64,000 nucleotides of DNA from JBFWYO01 sp050186335 (GCA_050186335.1 JBFWYO010000005.1:1-64000); one strand, 5' to 3'. Positions 42,247-51,156 are shown, counted from the first letter of the stretch. The notes: generated from the sequence alone by a model not told the origin. A program made the numbers and translations.

Positions 42247-43416
42247 ATGAAAATCGTATCGACTGTCAATCGCGCACCGTGGAAGCGGTCGCTCGTAGCA
42301 CTCGCCGCTCTGGCGGCGCTCGCCGTCCATGGCGCGGATGCAAGTGCCCAGGCGAAAAACGACTATGTACTCGGCGTTATTCTCGCCAATACGGGTCCGC
42401 TGGCGATTTCAGGCCAGCTCGAACTTAAGGGTGCGAAGCTGCGCGTCGACGAGATCAACGCGGCCGGCGGAATCAACGGCCACAAGATCCGGCTCGAAGT
42501 GGTCGACAACAAGAGCGACCCGCAATCGACCGTCAGCGGCGTCCGCACGCTGCTCAGCAAAGGCATCATCGGCCTAATTGGGCCCGAGTCGACCGGGCTT
42601 GGCACCGGCGTCACGCCGCTCGTCAACGCCGCGAAGATCCCGCAGATCTCGCTGCAGGGCGGCATCGATCTCAACGGCAGCCACGGATACGTGTTCGGCA
42701 TCCACTTGACGGGCTCGACCATCGTCAAGGCCTCGATCGCCCGCATGAAAAAGAACGGCATCACCAAGATCGGCTATCTGACGACATCCGATGCGCTCGG
42801 CCAGGCCGGCGACAAATTCGGCATGCCGCTTTTTGCCGAGAACGGCATCCAGATCGTCGGCGGCAAGCAGACGATCGATCCGACCGGCTCGGACTTCACG
42901 ACTCAGCTCGCTGCAGTCAAGGCCGCAGGCGCGCAAAGCGTGTTCATTTGGGCCACCGGTGCGCCGAACGTCGTCGCTGCCAAAGGGTTCAAGGCGCTGA
43001 ATATGGCCGGCAAGCTTTATCTGTTGAACATGACGGCGGCCCAGGTTGCGCCGATGGGGGATGCGACCAGCGTCGTCCTGGTCGGGCAAACCAAGGCCAA
43101 CGTATTCGACGAAATCTCGCCGAACGACCCTGTGTATAAGAACTTGAAGATGTTCGTCGACGCAGCGAAGAAGGCCGGCGTCGAGATCGACACGTATCCG
43201 GCGGTCGGTTACGGCGCGGTCGTCGTGTTCGAAGACGCGTTACGCAAAGTCGGTCCGAATCCGCAGAAGATCTACGAACTGTGGAACGGCGGGTACGAGC
43301 CGCCCACAACCGTTGCGCGTATCAAGTGGAACAAAGATGTGCATCAGGGCTTCAACCCTGACGATCTCGTAATCACTTCGATCGAGCCGTCGGGCAAGTT
43401 CAAGATCGCTAAGTAA
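42247..43416 (+). CDS. livK: LivK-like periplasmic binding protein
   Basis: A 389-aa ABC solute-binding protein of the branched-chain amino acid/aromatic acid type (Peripla_BP_6). The signal peptide covers about residues 1-36 (WKRSLVALAALAALAVHGA then ASAQA). Typical blocks: LGVILANTGPLAISGQLELK, INAAGGINGHKIRLEVVDNK, and GIIGLIGPESTGLGTGV. GGAGGAAACGTG precedes the ATG. In a catabolic cluster the ligand may be an aromatic or other carboxylate rather than leucine. Confidence 0.92.
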   Translation: MKIVSTVNRAPWKRSLVALAALAALAVHGADASAQAKNDYVLGVILANTGPLAISGQLELKGAKLRVDEINAAGGINGHKIRLEVVDNKSDPQSTVSGVRTLLSKGIIGLIGPESTGLGTGVTPLVNAAKIPQISLQGGIDLNGSHGYVFGIHLTGSTIVKASIARMKKNGITKIGYLTTSDALGQAGDKFGMPLFAENGIQIVGGKQTIDPTGSDFTTQLAAVKAAGAQSVFIWATGAPNVVAAKGFKALNMAGKLYLLNMTAAQVAPMGDATSVVLVGQTKANVFDEISPNDPVYKNLKMFVDAAKKAGVEIDTYPAVGYGAVVVFEDALRKVGPNPQKIYELWNGGYEPPTTVARIKWNKDVHQGFNPDDLVITSIEPSGKFKIAK

Positions 43417-43434
43417 GCGTTGAACGATCCAAAG

Positions 43435-43462
43435 CGGGGGCGGATCGAAAGTTCCGCCCCCG
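43435..43462 (+). terminator. Hairpin terminator after livK
   Basis: CGGGGGCGGA (43435-43444) pairs with TCCGCCCCCG (43453-43462), with an 8-nt loop, 18 nt after the livK stop. It can serve the liv operon and, on the other strand, the convergent TetR-2 gene. The T-run is poor. Confidence 0.65.
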
Positions 43463-43526
43463 TTCGATTCGCGGGCGGGGCGATCGATCGGCGGAATGGA
43501 TCGCAAGCTTGATCGCGCATCCGGAT

Positions 43527-44174
43527 TCAGCGTTCGAGCAAGCCTTCCAGGCACAACGAAACCACCAAATCTGCGGTTTCCTGGGGCGACAGTCCGCCTT
43601 TCGAGCGATACCAAGTGGCCACCGAGTTGGCCATCGAAATGATCGCCAAGGTCGTCGGCACCGCCGGGCGGGCCTTGAAGCGTTTCGCCGTCATGGCTTC
43701 TTCGATCAGCGCAGCCACGGCCCGGATGTAGTCCCGTTCGCCCTGGATCAAATCGCGCCGCATGGCTTTCGGCAGTTCGGCAACTTCTGCGCGAAATACC
43801 GTGAACAGCTGAGGCTGACGAATATACTGCAGCGCGTGATTGTGCAGCACGCGGCGCAATTTCTCGACCGGATCCACGTTCTTTTCGCGCAGCGCTTCCT
43901 GCAGACCGGCGATCAACTGCTTGCCGGCGCCATCGATCAAGGCAATCAAAATCTCGCTCTTGCTGCGGAAATAGTAATACAGCGCGGCCCGGGTGAAACC
44001 GAGCGTGTCGGCGACGTCGCTCAGGCGCGTGGCACGATAGCCGTTCTGGCTGAACAGCTTGACCGCCACGTCGAGAATCTCGTCCCTTCGCGCGAATGCC
44101 TCGGACGGCATGGAGGGCTGGTCTTTCGGCCGATTGGGTCGCATCGCTTGTTCTTCCGGATCGTTAGGATGCAT
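43527..44174 (-). CDS. TetR/AcrR-family regulator (TetR-2)
   Basis: The protein is about 215 aa. HTH: RRDEILDVAVKLFSQNGYRA, then DVADTLGFTRAALYYYFRSK. The effector domain (ALREKNVDPVEKLRRVLHN) resembles TetR_C regulators of acyl-CoA pathways (KstR2/FadR-like). The ATG at 44174 follows TAGGAG by about 11 nt. It is divergent from the diiron/DUF35/thiolase operon. The shared CTTACTTGCG motif at 38506, 38701 and 44636 makes it the likely regulator of three transcription units. Confidence 0.88.
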   Translation of the reverse strand: MHPNDPEEQAMRPNRPKDQPSMPSEAFARRDEILDVAVKLFSQNGYRATRLSDVADTLGFTRAALYYYFRSKSEILIALIDGAGKQLIAGLQEALREKNVDPVEKLRRVLHNHALQYIRQPQLFTVFRAEVAELPKAMRRDLIQGERDYIRAVAALIEEAMTAKRFKARPAVPTTLAIISMANSVATWYRSKGGLSPQETADLVVSLCLEGLLER

Positions 44175-44690
44175 GTTTGGCCAGCTCCTATTTTGCCGCT
44201 GTCCGTCTGCGCCGCGATCGAGTGTATTATTTGCGCGGCAACCGAAACAATCGGAACCATAAGTCAAATTAGGATCGTCGCACTAAACCAACGGCCCGCG
44301 CGCCGCGTTCGATTGGGTTGACCGCAGTTCGAACGGACGATTCGCCGATGCAACGGGATTGGTATTAGCCCGATTGAGGTTTCGCCTCAAGCTCGGATAG
44401 CGATCGCGATGCGCGCCGAATGTTGACGCGTGAACGCCCATGACGACGGTTGAGCGCAACGATACGCGCTGCGGCCTGCCGAAATTGGGATGCGCCGCCT
44501 GAGCGTGACAGCTTGCTTCGTGTCGGACAACGGATCGGCGAGCAGTTCTGTCGATAGCGTACGAATGCGATATCATATTGATAATATGGATGGATTTTCA
44601 TTTGACATAGTTTCGCTTACTGCCCTAAGGTTGTACTTACTTGCGCGTAAGCAAGTAAGCATAAGCCTGCGGAAGCGAGGGGTGGACACC
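44175..44690. other. Divergent intergenic region of TetR-2 and the diiron operon
   Basis: No gene is supported in these 516 bases. It contains TTGACA (44602-44607) with a weak -10 near 44626, the operator at 44636-44659 and an AT-rich inverted repeat TATCA-N3-TGATA at about 44572-44584. The ribosome site GAGGGG is at about 44677. Confidence 0.5.
44636..44659 (+). promoter_or_regulatory. TetR-2 operator (perfect inverted repeat)
   Basis: Arms CTTACTTGC (44636-44644) and GCAAGTAAG (44651-44659) with a 6-nt spacer make a perfect 9-bp-arm palindrome. It lies just after the -10-like TAAGGT of the diiron operon promoter. An alternative nested CTTAC-N6-GTAAG is contained in it. Confidence 0.7.
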
Positions 44691-45506
44691 ATGTTGGCAA
44701 CGGCGACCAGGACCAAACCGATTACGATTCGCCGCGATGTGCCAGTTGAGGTGCGTATTTCGGCGGAGGAAATCCATAACGGTCGCGATGTCACCGCCGC
44801 CGAGTTGCCGTATACGCCGCGCGAATATATCGAGCTGATCGTCGCGCTCCTGGAAAATCACGCGATCGGCGAGGGCTTCATTCTAAAGGACGAGGTCTAC
44901 GCCCGCTGGGCTACCGACGCGCCGACCACGGAAGATCGCTTCATGGTCCTGCGAACGATCGAAGAGGAATTGATGCACGCGCGCGAAGGTTGGCGCATGC
45001 TGCGCGAGATCGACGAGATGTTCGAATCTATCGATATCGTGCCCTACGATTTCCGCGCGCGCGGCTCAAATCTCGAAGGATTCACTCATCCGGTTACCGA
45101 ATGGGCCGAGCACGCCGCGTTGTGCACGTTGACCGACCGCGTGGGCGTGTTTCAGCAGGAAGAGCAATTGGACTGCTCGTATATTCCGTACGCCGAATCG
45201 ATCAAAACCGCGTTCTTCCCGGTCGAAAAAGGCCACGCCGCGCGCGGGCGACTCTGGCTTCGCCGGCTGTGCGAAACGCCCGAAGGCAAGGCGAAGGCCC
45301 AGGCCGCCGTCAACATCTGGTGGCCGCGCGCGCTCGACATGTTCGGCCGATCCAAGACCAGCCGTCAGCACCGCTACATCTATTATCGGCTGAAAAAGCG
45401 GACCAACGAGGAACGTCGACAGGCGTACATCAGCACACTGCCCGGCGAACTTGCCGAGCTGGGCTTGACGGTGCCGGATCACACGATCGGCCGCAAGTTC
45501 CTGTGA
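44691..45506 (+). CDS. Diiron oxygenase component 2, PaaA/PaaC-like
   Basis: A 271-aa protein of the phenylacetic acid catabolic diiron family. ExxH-type ligands are seen in TIEEELMHAREGW and FFPVEKGHAARG, with Glu in LLENHAIGEGFIL and VFQQEEQLDCS. The ATG follows GAGGGG by 8 nt. It is first in an operon with a DUF35 protein and a thiolase. Together with the 32296 protein it may form a two-subunit oxygenase served by the reductase at 34787. Confidence 0.8.
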   Translation: MLATATRTKPITIRRDVPVEVRISAEEIHNGRDVTAAELPYTPREYIELIVALLENHAIGEGFILKDEVYARWATDAPTTEDRFMVLRTIEEELMHAREGWRMLREIDEMFESIDIVPYDFRARGSNLEGFTHPVTEWAEHAALCTLTDRVGVFQQEEQLDCSYIPYAESIKTAFFPVEKGHAARGRLWLRRLCETPEGKAKAQAAVNIWWPRALDMFGRSKTSRQHRYIYYRLKKRTNEERRQAYISTLPGELAELGLTVPDHTIGRKFL

Positions 45507-45517
45507 CCGCGAGAGTC

Positions 45518-45901
45518 ATGCAACCTGGCTTGTTGGATCCCGCGCGGTCGGCGCTGCTCGGCTCGCGATGCGTCGATTGCGGTGCCACGCACTTTCCGCC
45601 GAAGTCCGCCTGCCCGGATTGTCATGGAATAAGCGTGACCCCTGTGCCACTCGGCTCGAAAGGATATGTGCGCACATTCTCCATAGTGCGCGCCGCGCCT
45701 AGCCGGTTCGAGCAACCCTACGTCATTGCCTATGTCGCGTTGGACGATACGGATATCCAAGTGTTTGCACCCGTGAAAGGCATTGAATTCGATAAGGTGT
45801 ACATCGGCATGCCGGTGCGCGTTTCGATCGAAGCACTGCGCCAAGATGCCGACGGCACGGACGTCATCGCCTACTGCTTCCGTCCTCGAGAGGCCGCATG
45901 A
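45518..45901 (+). CDS. DUF35 / Zn-ribbon OB-fold protein
   Basis: A 127-aa protein. The zinc ribbon is LGSRCVDCGATHFPPKSACP plus DC, and the OB part has LGSKGYVRTFSIVRAAP. Such proteins (ChsH2-like) form complexes with SCP2-type thiolases or aldolases and hand over substrates. Its 3' end overlaps the start of the thiolase gene (ATGA). The ATG at 45518 is used; a GTG at 45503 would overlap the diiron stop. Confidence 0.88.
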   Translation: MQPGLLDPARSALLGSRCVDCGATHFPPKSACPDCHGISVTPVPLGSKGYVRTFSIVRAAPSRFEQPYVIAYVALDDTDIQVFAPVKGIEFDKVYIGMPVRVSIEALRQDADGTDVIAYCFRPREAA

Positions 45902-47061
45902 GCCCGCGCGCGGCGATCCTAGGCGTGGGCCAAACGGCGTTCGGCAAGCGGCCGGAGACGCGCCCCGAAGACATGGTGCACGAAGCGGTGCGCGCGGCGA
46001 TCGCGGATGCCGGCATCGAGTTTGGCGCCATCGAGGCTGTGTTCGCTGGCTCCGTGCAGTTGCACGGCGGCGTCGGCCAGCGTTGCGTCAAGGAACTGGG
46101 CCTGCTCGGCATTCCGATCGTCAATGTCGAAAATGCCTGTTCGAGCGGATCGACTGCATTGCGCGAGGCTTATGCGTGGGTCGCCGCCGGCTTTGCCGAC
46201 GTCGCGCTTGCATTCGGGGTGGAAAATCTTTCGCGCTCGCTGGCTGCGACCGGCGGGCGGCTTGTGCTCGACGATATCGACGAGCCGCTCGGCTCCGGCA
46301 TGGGCATGGTGTTGCCTGGCCTCTACGCGCTCGAAGCGACTCAGTATCTGCACGAGCATAACGCGCCCGTCGAAGCGATCGCGCGCGTCTCGGTCAAGAA
46401 TCGATTTAACGCTGCGCGCAATCCGCTCGCGCATCAACGCAAGGAAGTGGCGCTGGCCGAAGTGCTCGCCTCGAAAATGATCTGCGAGCCGCTGACGTTG
46501 CTCGAATGCTGCCCGAACAGCGATGGCGCTGCCGCTATCATTATCGCTTCCGAAGCGGCCGCGCGACGTCTAAGGCATCGTAACGATGTTTGGTTGGTCG
46601 CTTCCGCCATGAGCTCCGGGCATTTCGTCGATCGTATTTCCCATGCCGAGCATGTTACGCAGCGCGTGGCCGCATTGGCCTATAAGCGCGCCGGAATCAC
46701 GCCGCAGGATGTCGATTTGGTCGAACTGCATGATGCGTTCGCGATCGCCGAGTTGCTCTACATCGAACAGCTCGGCCTGGCGCCGGCGGGCACCGCCTGG
46801 AAGGGCATGCTTGACGGCGCTTACGAGCTTAGCGGCAAGGTTGCGGTCAGCCCGGGCGGCGGCCTGATCGGCCGCGGGCATCCGATGGGCGCCACCGGCG
46901 TTGCGCAAGCGTGCGAAGTGACCTGGCAGTTGCGCGGCGATGCGGGCAATCGACAGGTGCGCGACGCCAGGATCGGGTTGACCCACACGATGGGCGGCAA
47001 TCAGTTCGATCTCGAATCCAACGCGTGCATCGTCAGCGTGTTCATGCGCGGCGCGGCCTGA
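45898..47061 (+). CDS. SCP2-type thiolase/aldolase lacking the second Cys
   Basis: A 387-aa thiolase-fold protein. First Cys in NVENACSSGSTALREA and His in IGRGHPMGATGVAQA are kept. In the C-terminal CxG box the Cys is replaced (THTMGGNQF versus HCLGGQV in the 29220 thiolase). In steroid catabolism, thiolase-fold Ltp2 acts as a retro-aldolase with a DUF35 partner. The DUF35 gene just before it supports the same function here. Thiolysis is not excluded. Confidence 0.88.
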   Translation: MSPRAAILGVGQTAFGKRPETRPEDMVHEAVRAAIADAGIEFGAIEAVFAGSVQLHGGVGQRCVKELGLLGIPIVNVENACSSGSTALREAYAWVAAGFADVALAFGVENLSRSLAATGGRLVLDDIDEPLGSGMGMVLPGLYALEATQYLHEHNAPVEAIARVSVKNRFNAARNPLAHQRKEVALAEVLASKMICEPLTLLECCPNSDGAAAIIIASEAAARRLRHRNDVWLVASAMSSGHFVDRISHAEHVTQRVAALAYKRAGITPQDVDLVELHDAFAIAELLYIEQLGLAPAGTAWKGMLDGAYELSGKVAVSPGGGLIGRGHPMGATGVAQACEVTWQLRGDAGNRQVRDARIGLTHTMGGNQFDLESNACIVSVFMRGAA

Positions 47062-47155
47062 AACCAAGCCGGTGTCTCGGTATGGCGGCGACGCGGCATT
47101 GCTTCCGACTCGCGGGCGTTTTCCATCTCGGTCGTGATTGTCCGGCCAGTCCGTT

Positions 47156-47884
47156 TCATGTCGCGTCGTGAAAGATGATTCCCAGCGTGTGGCGAGTACC
47201 GAAACGCACCACGCTGACGCCATGCCGCATGTGCACGCGATAGATGCCGCGTTTGCCCCGCATCGGCCGGCTCTGCACGGCAAAGACGACGGCGTCGCCG
47301 CGGCGCAACGGCACGACCGCGGCGCGCGATTGCATCCTCGGCCGCTGCTCGGTCAGGACGAATTCGCCGCCGGAGAATTCGTTTCCCGGTTCGGACAGCA
47401 GCACCGCAACCTGGAGGGGGAACGTGTGGGCGCCGTAAACGTCCCGATGCAGGCAGTTATAATCCCCCGGTCCATAACGCAATAGCAGCGGTGTCGGTCG
47501 CGTCTGGCCGGCGTCGCGGCAGCGGTCGAGAAAGGCGGCATGGTCGGCGGGGAATCGGGCGCTTTGGTCCGATGCTTCGTGCCACCGGTTGGCGATCGGG
47601 GCGAGCTTCGCGTAGAGCGACGTGCGCAACAAGTCGACCGGCCGCGGCAGCGGATAATCGAAATATTTGTACTCGCCTTTACCAAATCCGTGACGCGCCA
47701 TGACGATGCGGCTGCGAAACAGCGAGTCCTTGGCGTAAAGCGCAATCATCGCCGCGCACGCATCGCGGCTCAACAATTCCGGCAAGACCGCCCAGCCCTG
47801 GTCATTCAGCGCGGCCTCGATTTCGTACCAGGCGTAGACTTTTGATTCGACGCCCGCCATGCTGTGGAACCTTGCGATGCTCAT
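47156..47884 (-). CDS. 2OG-Fe(II) oxygenase next to Ada
   Basis: A 242-aa protein. LEKLLR-type start is followed by ALNDQGWAVLPELLSRDACA. Fe ligands are His and Asp in NCLHRDVYGAHTFPLQ, with the distal His in VHMRHGVSVV and the Arg in VRFGTRHTLGII. It is the last gene of a pair with ada (ATGA overlap). Oxygenases of this family are common next to ada and may repair alkylated nucleic acids, though AlkB signatures are not evident. Confidence 0.82.
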   Translation of the reverse strand: MSIARFHSMAGVESKVYAWYEIEAALNDQGWAVLPELLSRDACAAMIALYAKDSLFRSRIVMARHGFGKGEYKYFDYPLPRPVDLLRTSLYAKLAPIANRWHEASDQSARFPADHAAFLDRCRDAGQTRPTPLLLRYGPGDYNCLHRDVYGAHTFPLQVAVLLSEPGNEFSGGEFVLTEQRPRMQSRAAVVPLRRGDAVVFAVQSRPMRGKRGIYRVHMRHGVSVVRFGTRHTLGIIFHDAT

Positions 47885-48678
47885 CTTGCAGTCGCTTCGC
47901 GCGCCAGCAGCTCCCGCTTGCGGGCGGCGCCCCACCGATAACCGGCCAACGTGCCGTCGTTGCGCACGACGCGATGACAGGGGATCGCCACCGCCAGCTT
48001 GTTGGCGGCGCATGCCGCAGCGACGGCGCGCGCCGCGCCCGGAGATCCCAATCGGCGGGCGATGTCGCTGTAACTCGTCGTCCGGCCGGCCGGAATCGCC
48101 GACAGTTCCCGCCAGACGCGTCGCTGAAAGCGCGTGCCCTGGGGATCGAGTGGCAGCTCGACGGTGCGCCTTGGGGCCTCGATGCTCCGCGCGACCTGCG
48201 CGATCAAACGGCTTGCAGCGATTTCGTCGGACATTGGCGCGGCGTTGGACCAACGCCGGCGTGCGCGGTGTACCAACGCTTCCGGTTTTTCGTCGAGATC
48301 GATCGCGCAGATGCCATCGTCGCCGACGGCGACAAGCAGCGTGCCGAGCGAACATTTGCCGAGTGCCAAACGGATACCGCGTTCGCCGGACGGTGCTCGC
48401 ACCGCCAAGGGCACGGCATGTGCGAGGCGGTCCGGCCTGCATCGCTTGCACGGGCGAAATCCGGCCGCGGCAGCGTCCGCTGCGGTTTGATGAAATCGCA
48501 CGTTCCGGGGGTTCGCGAGCCGTGCCGCGCAGGACGGCCGACAAAAAACGCCGCTTGAAGCGACGGAATAGAAGAACGCTCCGTCTGCCGTTCGATCGCG
48601 GGTGACGACTGCGAGCCAACGCAAATCCCGGGCGGTCGGTGGGACGGCGTCATGAGAGCGGGTCGAATGCGAATCCAT
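47881..48678 (-). CDS. ada: Ada-type methylated-DNA-cysteine methyltransferase without the AraC domain
   Basis: A 265-aa protein. The N-terminal zinc domain has SGVFCRPSCAARLANPRN and FRPCKRCRPD (four Cys). The C-terminal O6-methylguanine transferase has GTRFQRRVWRELSAIPAG, YSDIARRLG, and the active-site Cys in AIPCHRVVRNDG. E. coli Ada (354 aa) carries an AraC HTH between these parts; here that stretch is missing. The ATG at 48678 is preceded by GGAG. It may act as repair enzyme only. Confidence 0.9.
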   Translation of the reverse strand: MDSHSTRSHDAVPPTARDLRWLAVVTRDRTADGAFFYSVASSGVFCRPSCAARLANPRNVRFHQTAADAAAAGFRPCKRCRPDRLAHAVPLAVRAPSGERGIRLALGKCSLGTLLVAVGDDGICAIDLDEKPEALVHRARRRWSNAAPMSDEIAASRLIAQVARSIEAPRRTVELPLDPQGTRFQRRVWRELSAIPAGRTTSYSDIARRLGSPGAARAVAAACAANKLAVAIPCHRVVRNDGTLAGYRWGAARKRELLAREATAR

Positions 48679-48870
48679 GGGTGTCTCCGTTCGATTGAAT
48701 TGTCTCAAACGGAAATTCGCACAACTCCGTGCGTCGCGCGTCCCGATCCTTGCGGTCAAATTTCGCGCCGATTTTGGCGCCTGGGTTTGCGCCCTAACTT
48801 GGTCCTTTGTGCGCGCGATCTGTGCCGCTTGACTGCGGCGGGCAACCCCTAGATGGGTTGCGGGTCACCG

Positions 48871-49914
48871 CTATTCGTTATGCCGCTGCTGGCCCGTTCG
48901 GCTGGTAATCGATACGTCCACCTCGATTGCTAGCGCGTCTCCCGGCGTGCCTTCCCAGGCACCGGATACCGGCGAGGCTTGCGACGGGTCGCGCACGACG
49001 GCCACCGGAATCAGTTCGAGGTCGGATGTCAGCGCGTTCGTTGGATCGAAATAGGTCCAGCCGGCGCCCGGCAGGTAGATCTGCACCCAGGCATGGGTCG
49101 CACCGCCGCCGGTTACGGCCGTCGACGCGGCGACAACCGGCGGTGGTGCATCCACCGGACCTTGCACGTTCTGTTGCGGACGGGAATCGCCGAGGTCGCC
49201 GTCGCCTCTCAGCATCGTGTCTTGCGAATGGCCGTCGCGCCGGTTCGCGGCCGCCGCGCTATCGCGGCTGAAATCGTAAATATAGCCGCTCACGAAGCGC
49301 GCGGCTAAACCCAGGCTGCGCACGCCTTCCATCATCAGATAGGCTAAATCCCGACAGGTGCCACTGCGGTTATGCAGCGTCTCCAGGGGCGACTGCGTGC
49401 CATAGGCGTCGCGGGCCTGATACCTGAACTCGTTCTTTATTGTCGCCGCCATGGCGTGCAGCAAGGGGATCGTTTCGGCGGGGCCGTTGCCGCCGACGTT
49501 CGGACGGCTCAGGAAGCTTTTGGCCCACAAATCGATGTCATGGTTCGGGTCCGGCACGTGGCGTTCCTGCAGCCCGGCCAGATCGCGTATTTCCTCGGCG
49601 GAGTAGGCGAGCGGCAACTGCCGGGCGTGATCCGCGACGAGTGATTCGATGTCGGTGTACGGGAATCGTTCCACGTCGAGTGTGCTGTCGACGATCAGTT
49701 CCCGGGTCGTCGTGTCAAAATCGACCAGGGCGACCGAGTTGCCGAACACGTCGTATTGCCATGTCGTGTGGCTCGGCCGTGGCGTGATGCCGAGGCTGGC
49801 GCCGTGCAGCTTCATTTCATGGCTATCGCGTGGCCGCAGCATCAACCGATGGCGCTTGAGCGTCACCGGGTTCACATATCGGTAGATCGTCTTGTGGCGG
49901 AGCAAAAAACGCAT
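48871..49914 (-). CDS. Transglutaminase-like protease-family protein
   Basis: A 347-aa protein. N-terminal beta region (LLRHKTIYRYVNPVTLKRHR, WQYDVFGNSVALVDF) precedes the papain-like core: Cys in NRSGTCRDLAYLMMEGVRSL, His in GATHAWVQIYLPGAGW and Asp in FDPTNALTSD. Family members are found near peptide and peptidoglycan enzymes; the substrate here is unknown. The start at 49914 (MRFLLRHKT) is chosen over 49932. The insertion near VDAPPPVVAAS is longer than usual. Confidence 0.88.
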   Translation of the reverse strand: MRFLLRHKTIYRYVNPVTLKRHRLMLRPRDSHEMKLHGASLGITPRPSHTTWQYDVFGNSVALVDFDTTTRELIVDSTLDVERFPYTDIESLVADHARQLPLAYSAEEIRDLAGLQERHVPDPNHDIDLWAKSFLSRPNVGGNGPAETIPLLHAMAATIKNEFRYQARDAYGTQSPLETLHNRSGTCRDLAYLMMEGVRSLGLAARFVSGYIYDFSRDSAAAANRRDGHSQDTMLRGDGDLGDSRPQQNVQGPVDAPPPVVAASTAVTGGGATHAWVQIYLPGAGWTYFDPTNALTSDLELIPVAVVRDPSQASPVSGAWEGTPGDALAIEVDVSITSRTGQQRHNE

Positions 49915-50017
49915 AAGGGAAGGATACACCAAGCCGAACGGGCTAGGTATTAATGTGCGACCTCGCGCGAAGTTCCGTCACAGGCTAAACGGCCGCATGC
50001 GTCCACTGTCGGCGAAA

Positions 50018-50365
50018 CTATCGGGCACGCAGGCTGAGTATGTAGGCGACTATGTCGGCGATTTCCGTCCGCGACAATACCTGGTTGGCCATGCGCGGAT
50101 GCGGGATCTCGATGAACAGCCGGATCGAGGTTGCGTTCATGTTCGGATTGGCGGCAATGGCGTGGAATGTCGGCGCACCGTCCGTTGGAGCAGTCTGCTG
50201 CGCGGAAGAGACCACGTGACAGTTGGAACAATACCGACGCGCCATGCTCGCGCCTGAATCCGGGTTGCCGACGCTTTGCGCCCCGGTTTGCGCCGAGGAC
50301 GACATCGGCCCTCCGACCACGGCTAAAATCAGGCCGGCCATCAATCCAAGTCTAATTCCGTGCAT
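50018..50365 (-). CDS. Small c-type cytochrome
   Basis: A 115-aa periplasmic monohaem cytochrome c. Signal peptide (IRLGLMAGLILAVVGGPM) is followed by the haem motif YCSNCH and a Met ligand in HPRMANQ. The C-terminal helix EIADIVAYILSLRA completes a class I fold. It probably carries electrons in the periplasm. Neighbours give no clear partner. Confidence 0.9.
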   Translation of the reverse strand: MHGIRLGLMAGLILAVVGGPMSSSAQTGAQSVGNPDSGASMARRYCSNCHVVSSAQQTAPTDGAPTFHAIAANPNMNATSIRLFIEIPHPRMANQVLSRTEIADIVAYILSLRAR

Positions 50366-50536
50366 AATTTATCTCCCTCCGCCCGCAAGTTGCCGAGATC
50401 AATGAATGTTAAGCATGGTCGGAAATTCAGGCTGCAGCATTGATTCGGATCAACCAATGAATTTTATCATACTAAGGGCGCTTCGGGCTGCATTCAGACT
50501 CCGCGGCGAAACGCTTCGATCCAGGACAGGCTGCGA

Positions 50537-51088
50537 TTATCGAATCAAGACTTCGATACAGCGCGCGAGCAGTCTATCGCGCTGTATCTCCACCGGCGTC
50601 GCGGCGAGTACGTGAATGCCGCCGAGCAAGGAGTAGAACAGCCACGAGCGCGCTTCTGCTTCGGCGGCGTTGCCGCATAACGTCATGAATTGCCTGCACA
50701 GGAACTCCATTCGCTGATTGTCGACGCGCCGCATTGCCTGCCAGACCGCCTTATCGCGCCGTCCCCAGTCGCGCAACGCGGGTTCCAGGCGGCTGCCGAT
50801 GTGTTCGACCGCCAGTTCGACGACCATCTTCAGCCGCTCGGATGGGCTGACGCCGGTTGCTTCGATGCGTTCGATGATTTGTCTGGTGCCGAATTCCTCC
50901 CAATGCCTGAGCATGGCATCGAGCAGGGCCTGGCGATCCTTGAAATGCCAATAGAAGCTGCCTTTCGTGACCCCGAGTTCACGCGCCAGCGGTGCGATCG
51001 ATACTTTGTCCACGCCCTTCGCCGCGAGGAGGTTCAGGCCGCCGTCGATCCAGTCTTCTGGTGTCAGCGCTCTCGAATCTTTGGGCAT
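50537..51088 (-). CDS. TetR/AcrR-family regulator (TetR-3)
   Basis: A 183-aa protein with the HTH PEDWIDGGLNLLAAKGVDKV then ARELGVTKGSFYWHFKDRQA. The effector domain ERLKMVVELAVEHIGSRLE resembles TetR_C of acyl-CoA regulators. It is divergent from an operon of three iron-sulfur proteins and a CoA ligase. A perfect 16-bp palindrome lies between them (51157-51172). Confidence 0.9.
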   Translation of the reverse strand: MPKDSRALTPEDWIDGGLNLLAAKGVDKVSIAPLARELGVTKGSFYWHFKDRQALLDAMLRHWEEFGTRQIIERIEATGVSPSERLKMVVELAVEHIGSRLEPALRDWGRRDKAVWQAMRRVDNQRMEFLCRQFMTLCGNAAEAEARSWLFYSLLGGIHVLAATPVEIQRDRLLARCIEVLIR

Positions 51089-51124
51089 CGATGAATTCCC
51101 TGAACCGAATTCGGGAGCCGGGCG

Positions 51125-51153
51125 TTGACTCGCCCGCGACCCCTCTGTATCGT
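51125..51153 (+). promoter_or_regulatory. Promoter of the RdhA-like operon
   Basis: TTGACT (51125-51130), 17-nt spacer, TATCGT (51148-51153). This predicts a transcription start near 51160, so an ATG at 51170 would have almost no leader. The ATG at 51218 is therefore preferred for the first gene. Confidence 0.6.
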
Positions 51154-51156
51154 CAC

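Noticed and set aside
47156..47884. 2OG oxygenase as AlkB
   Set aside because: The Fe and 2OG residues fit the general superfamily, but the AlkB nucleotide-recognition segments were not seen.
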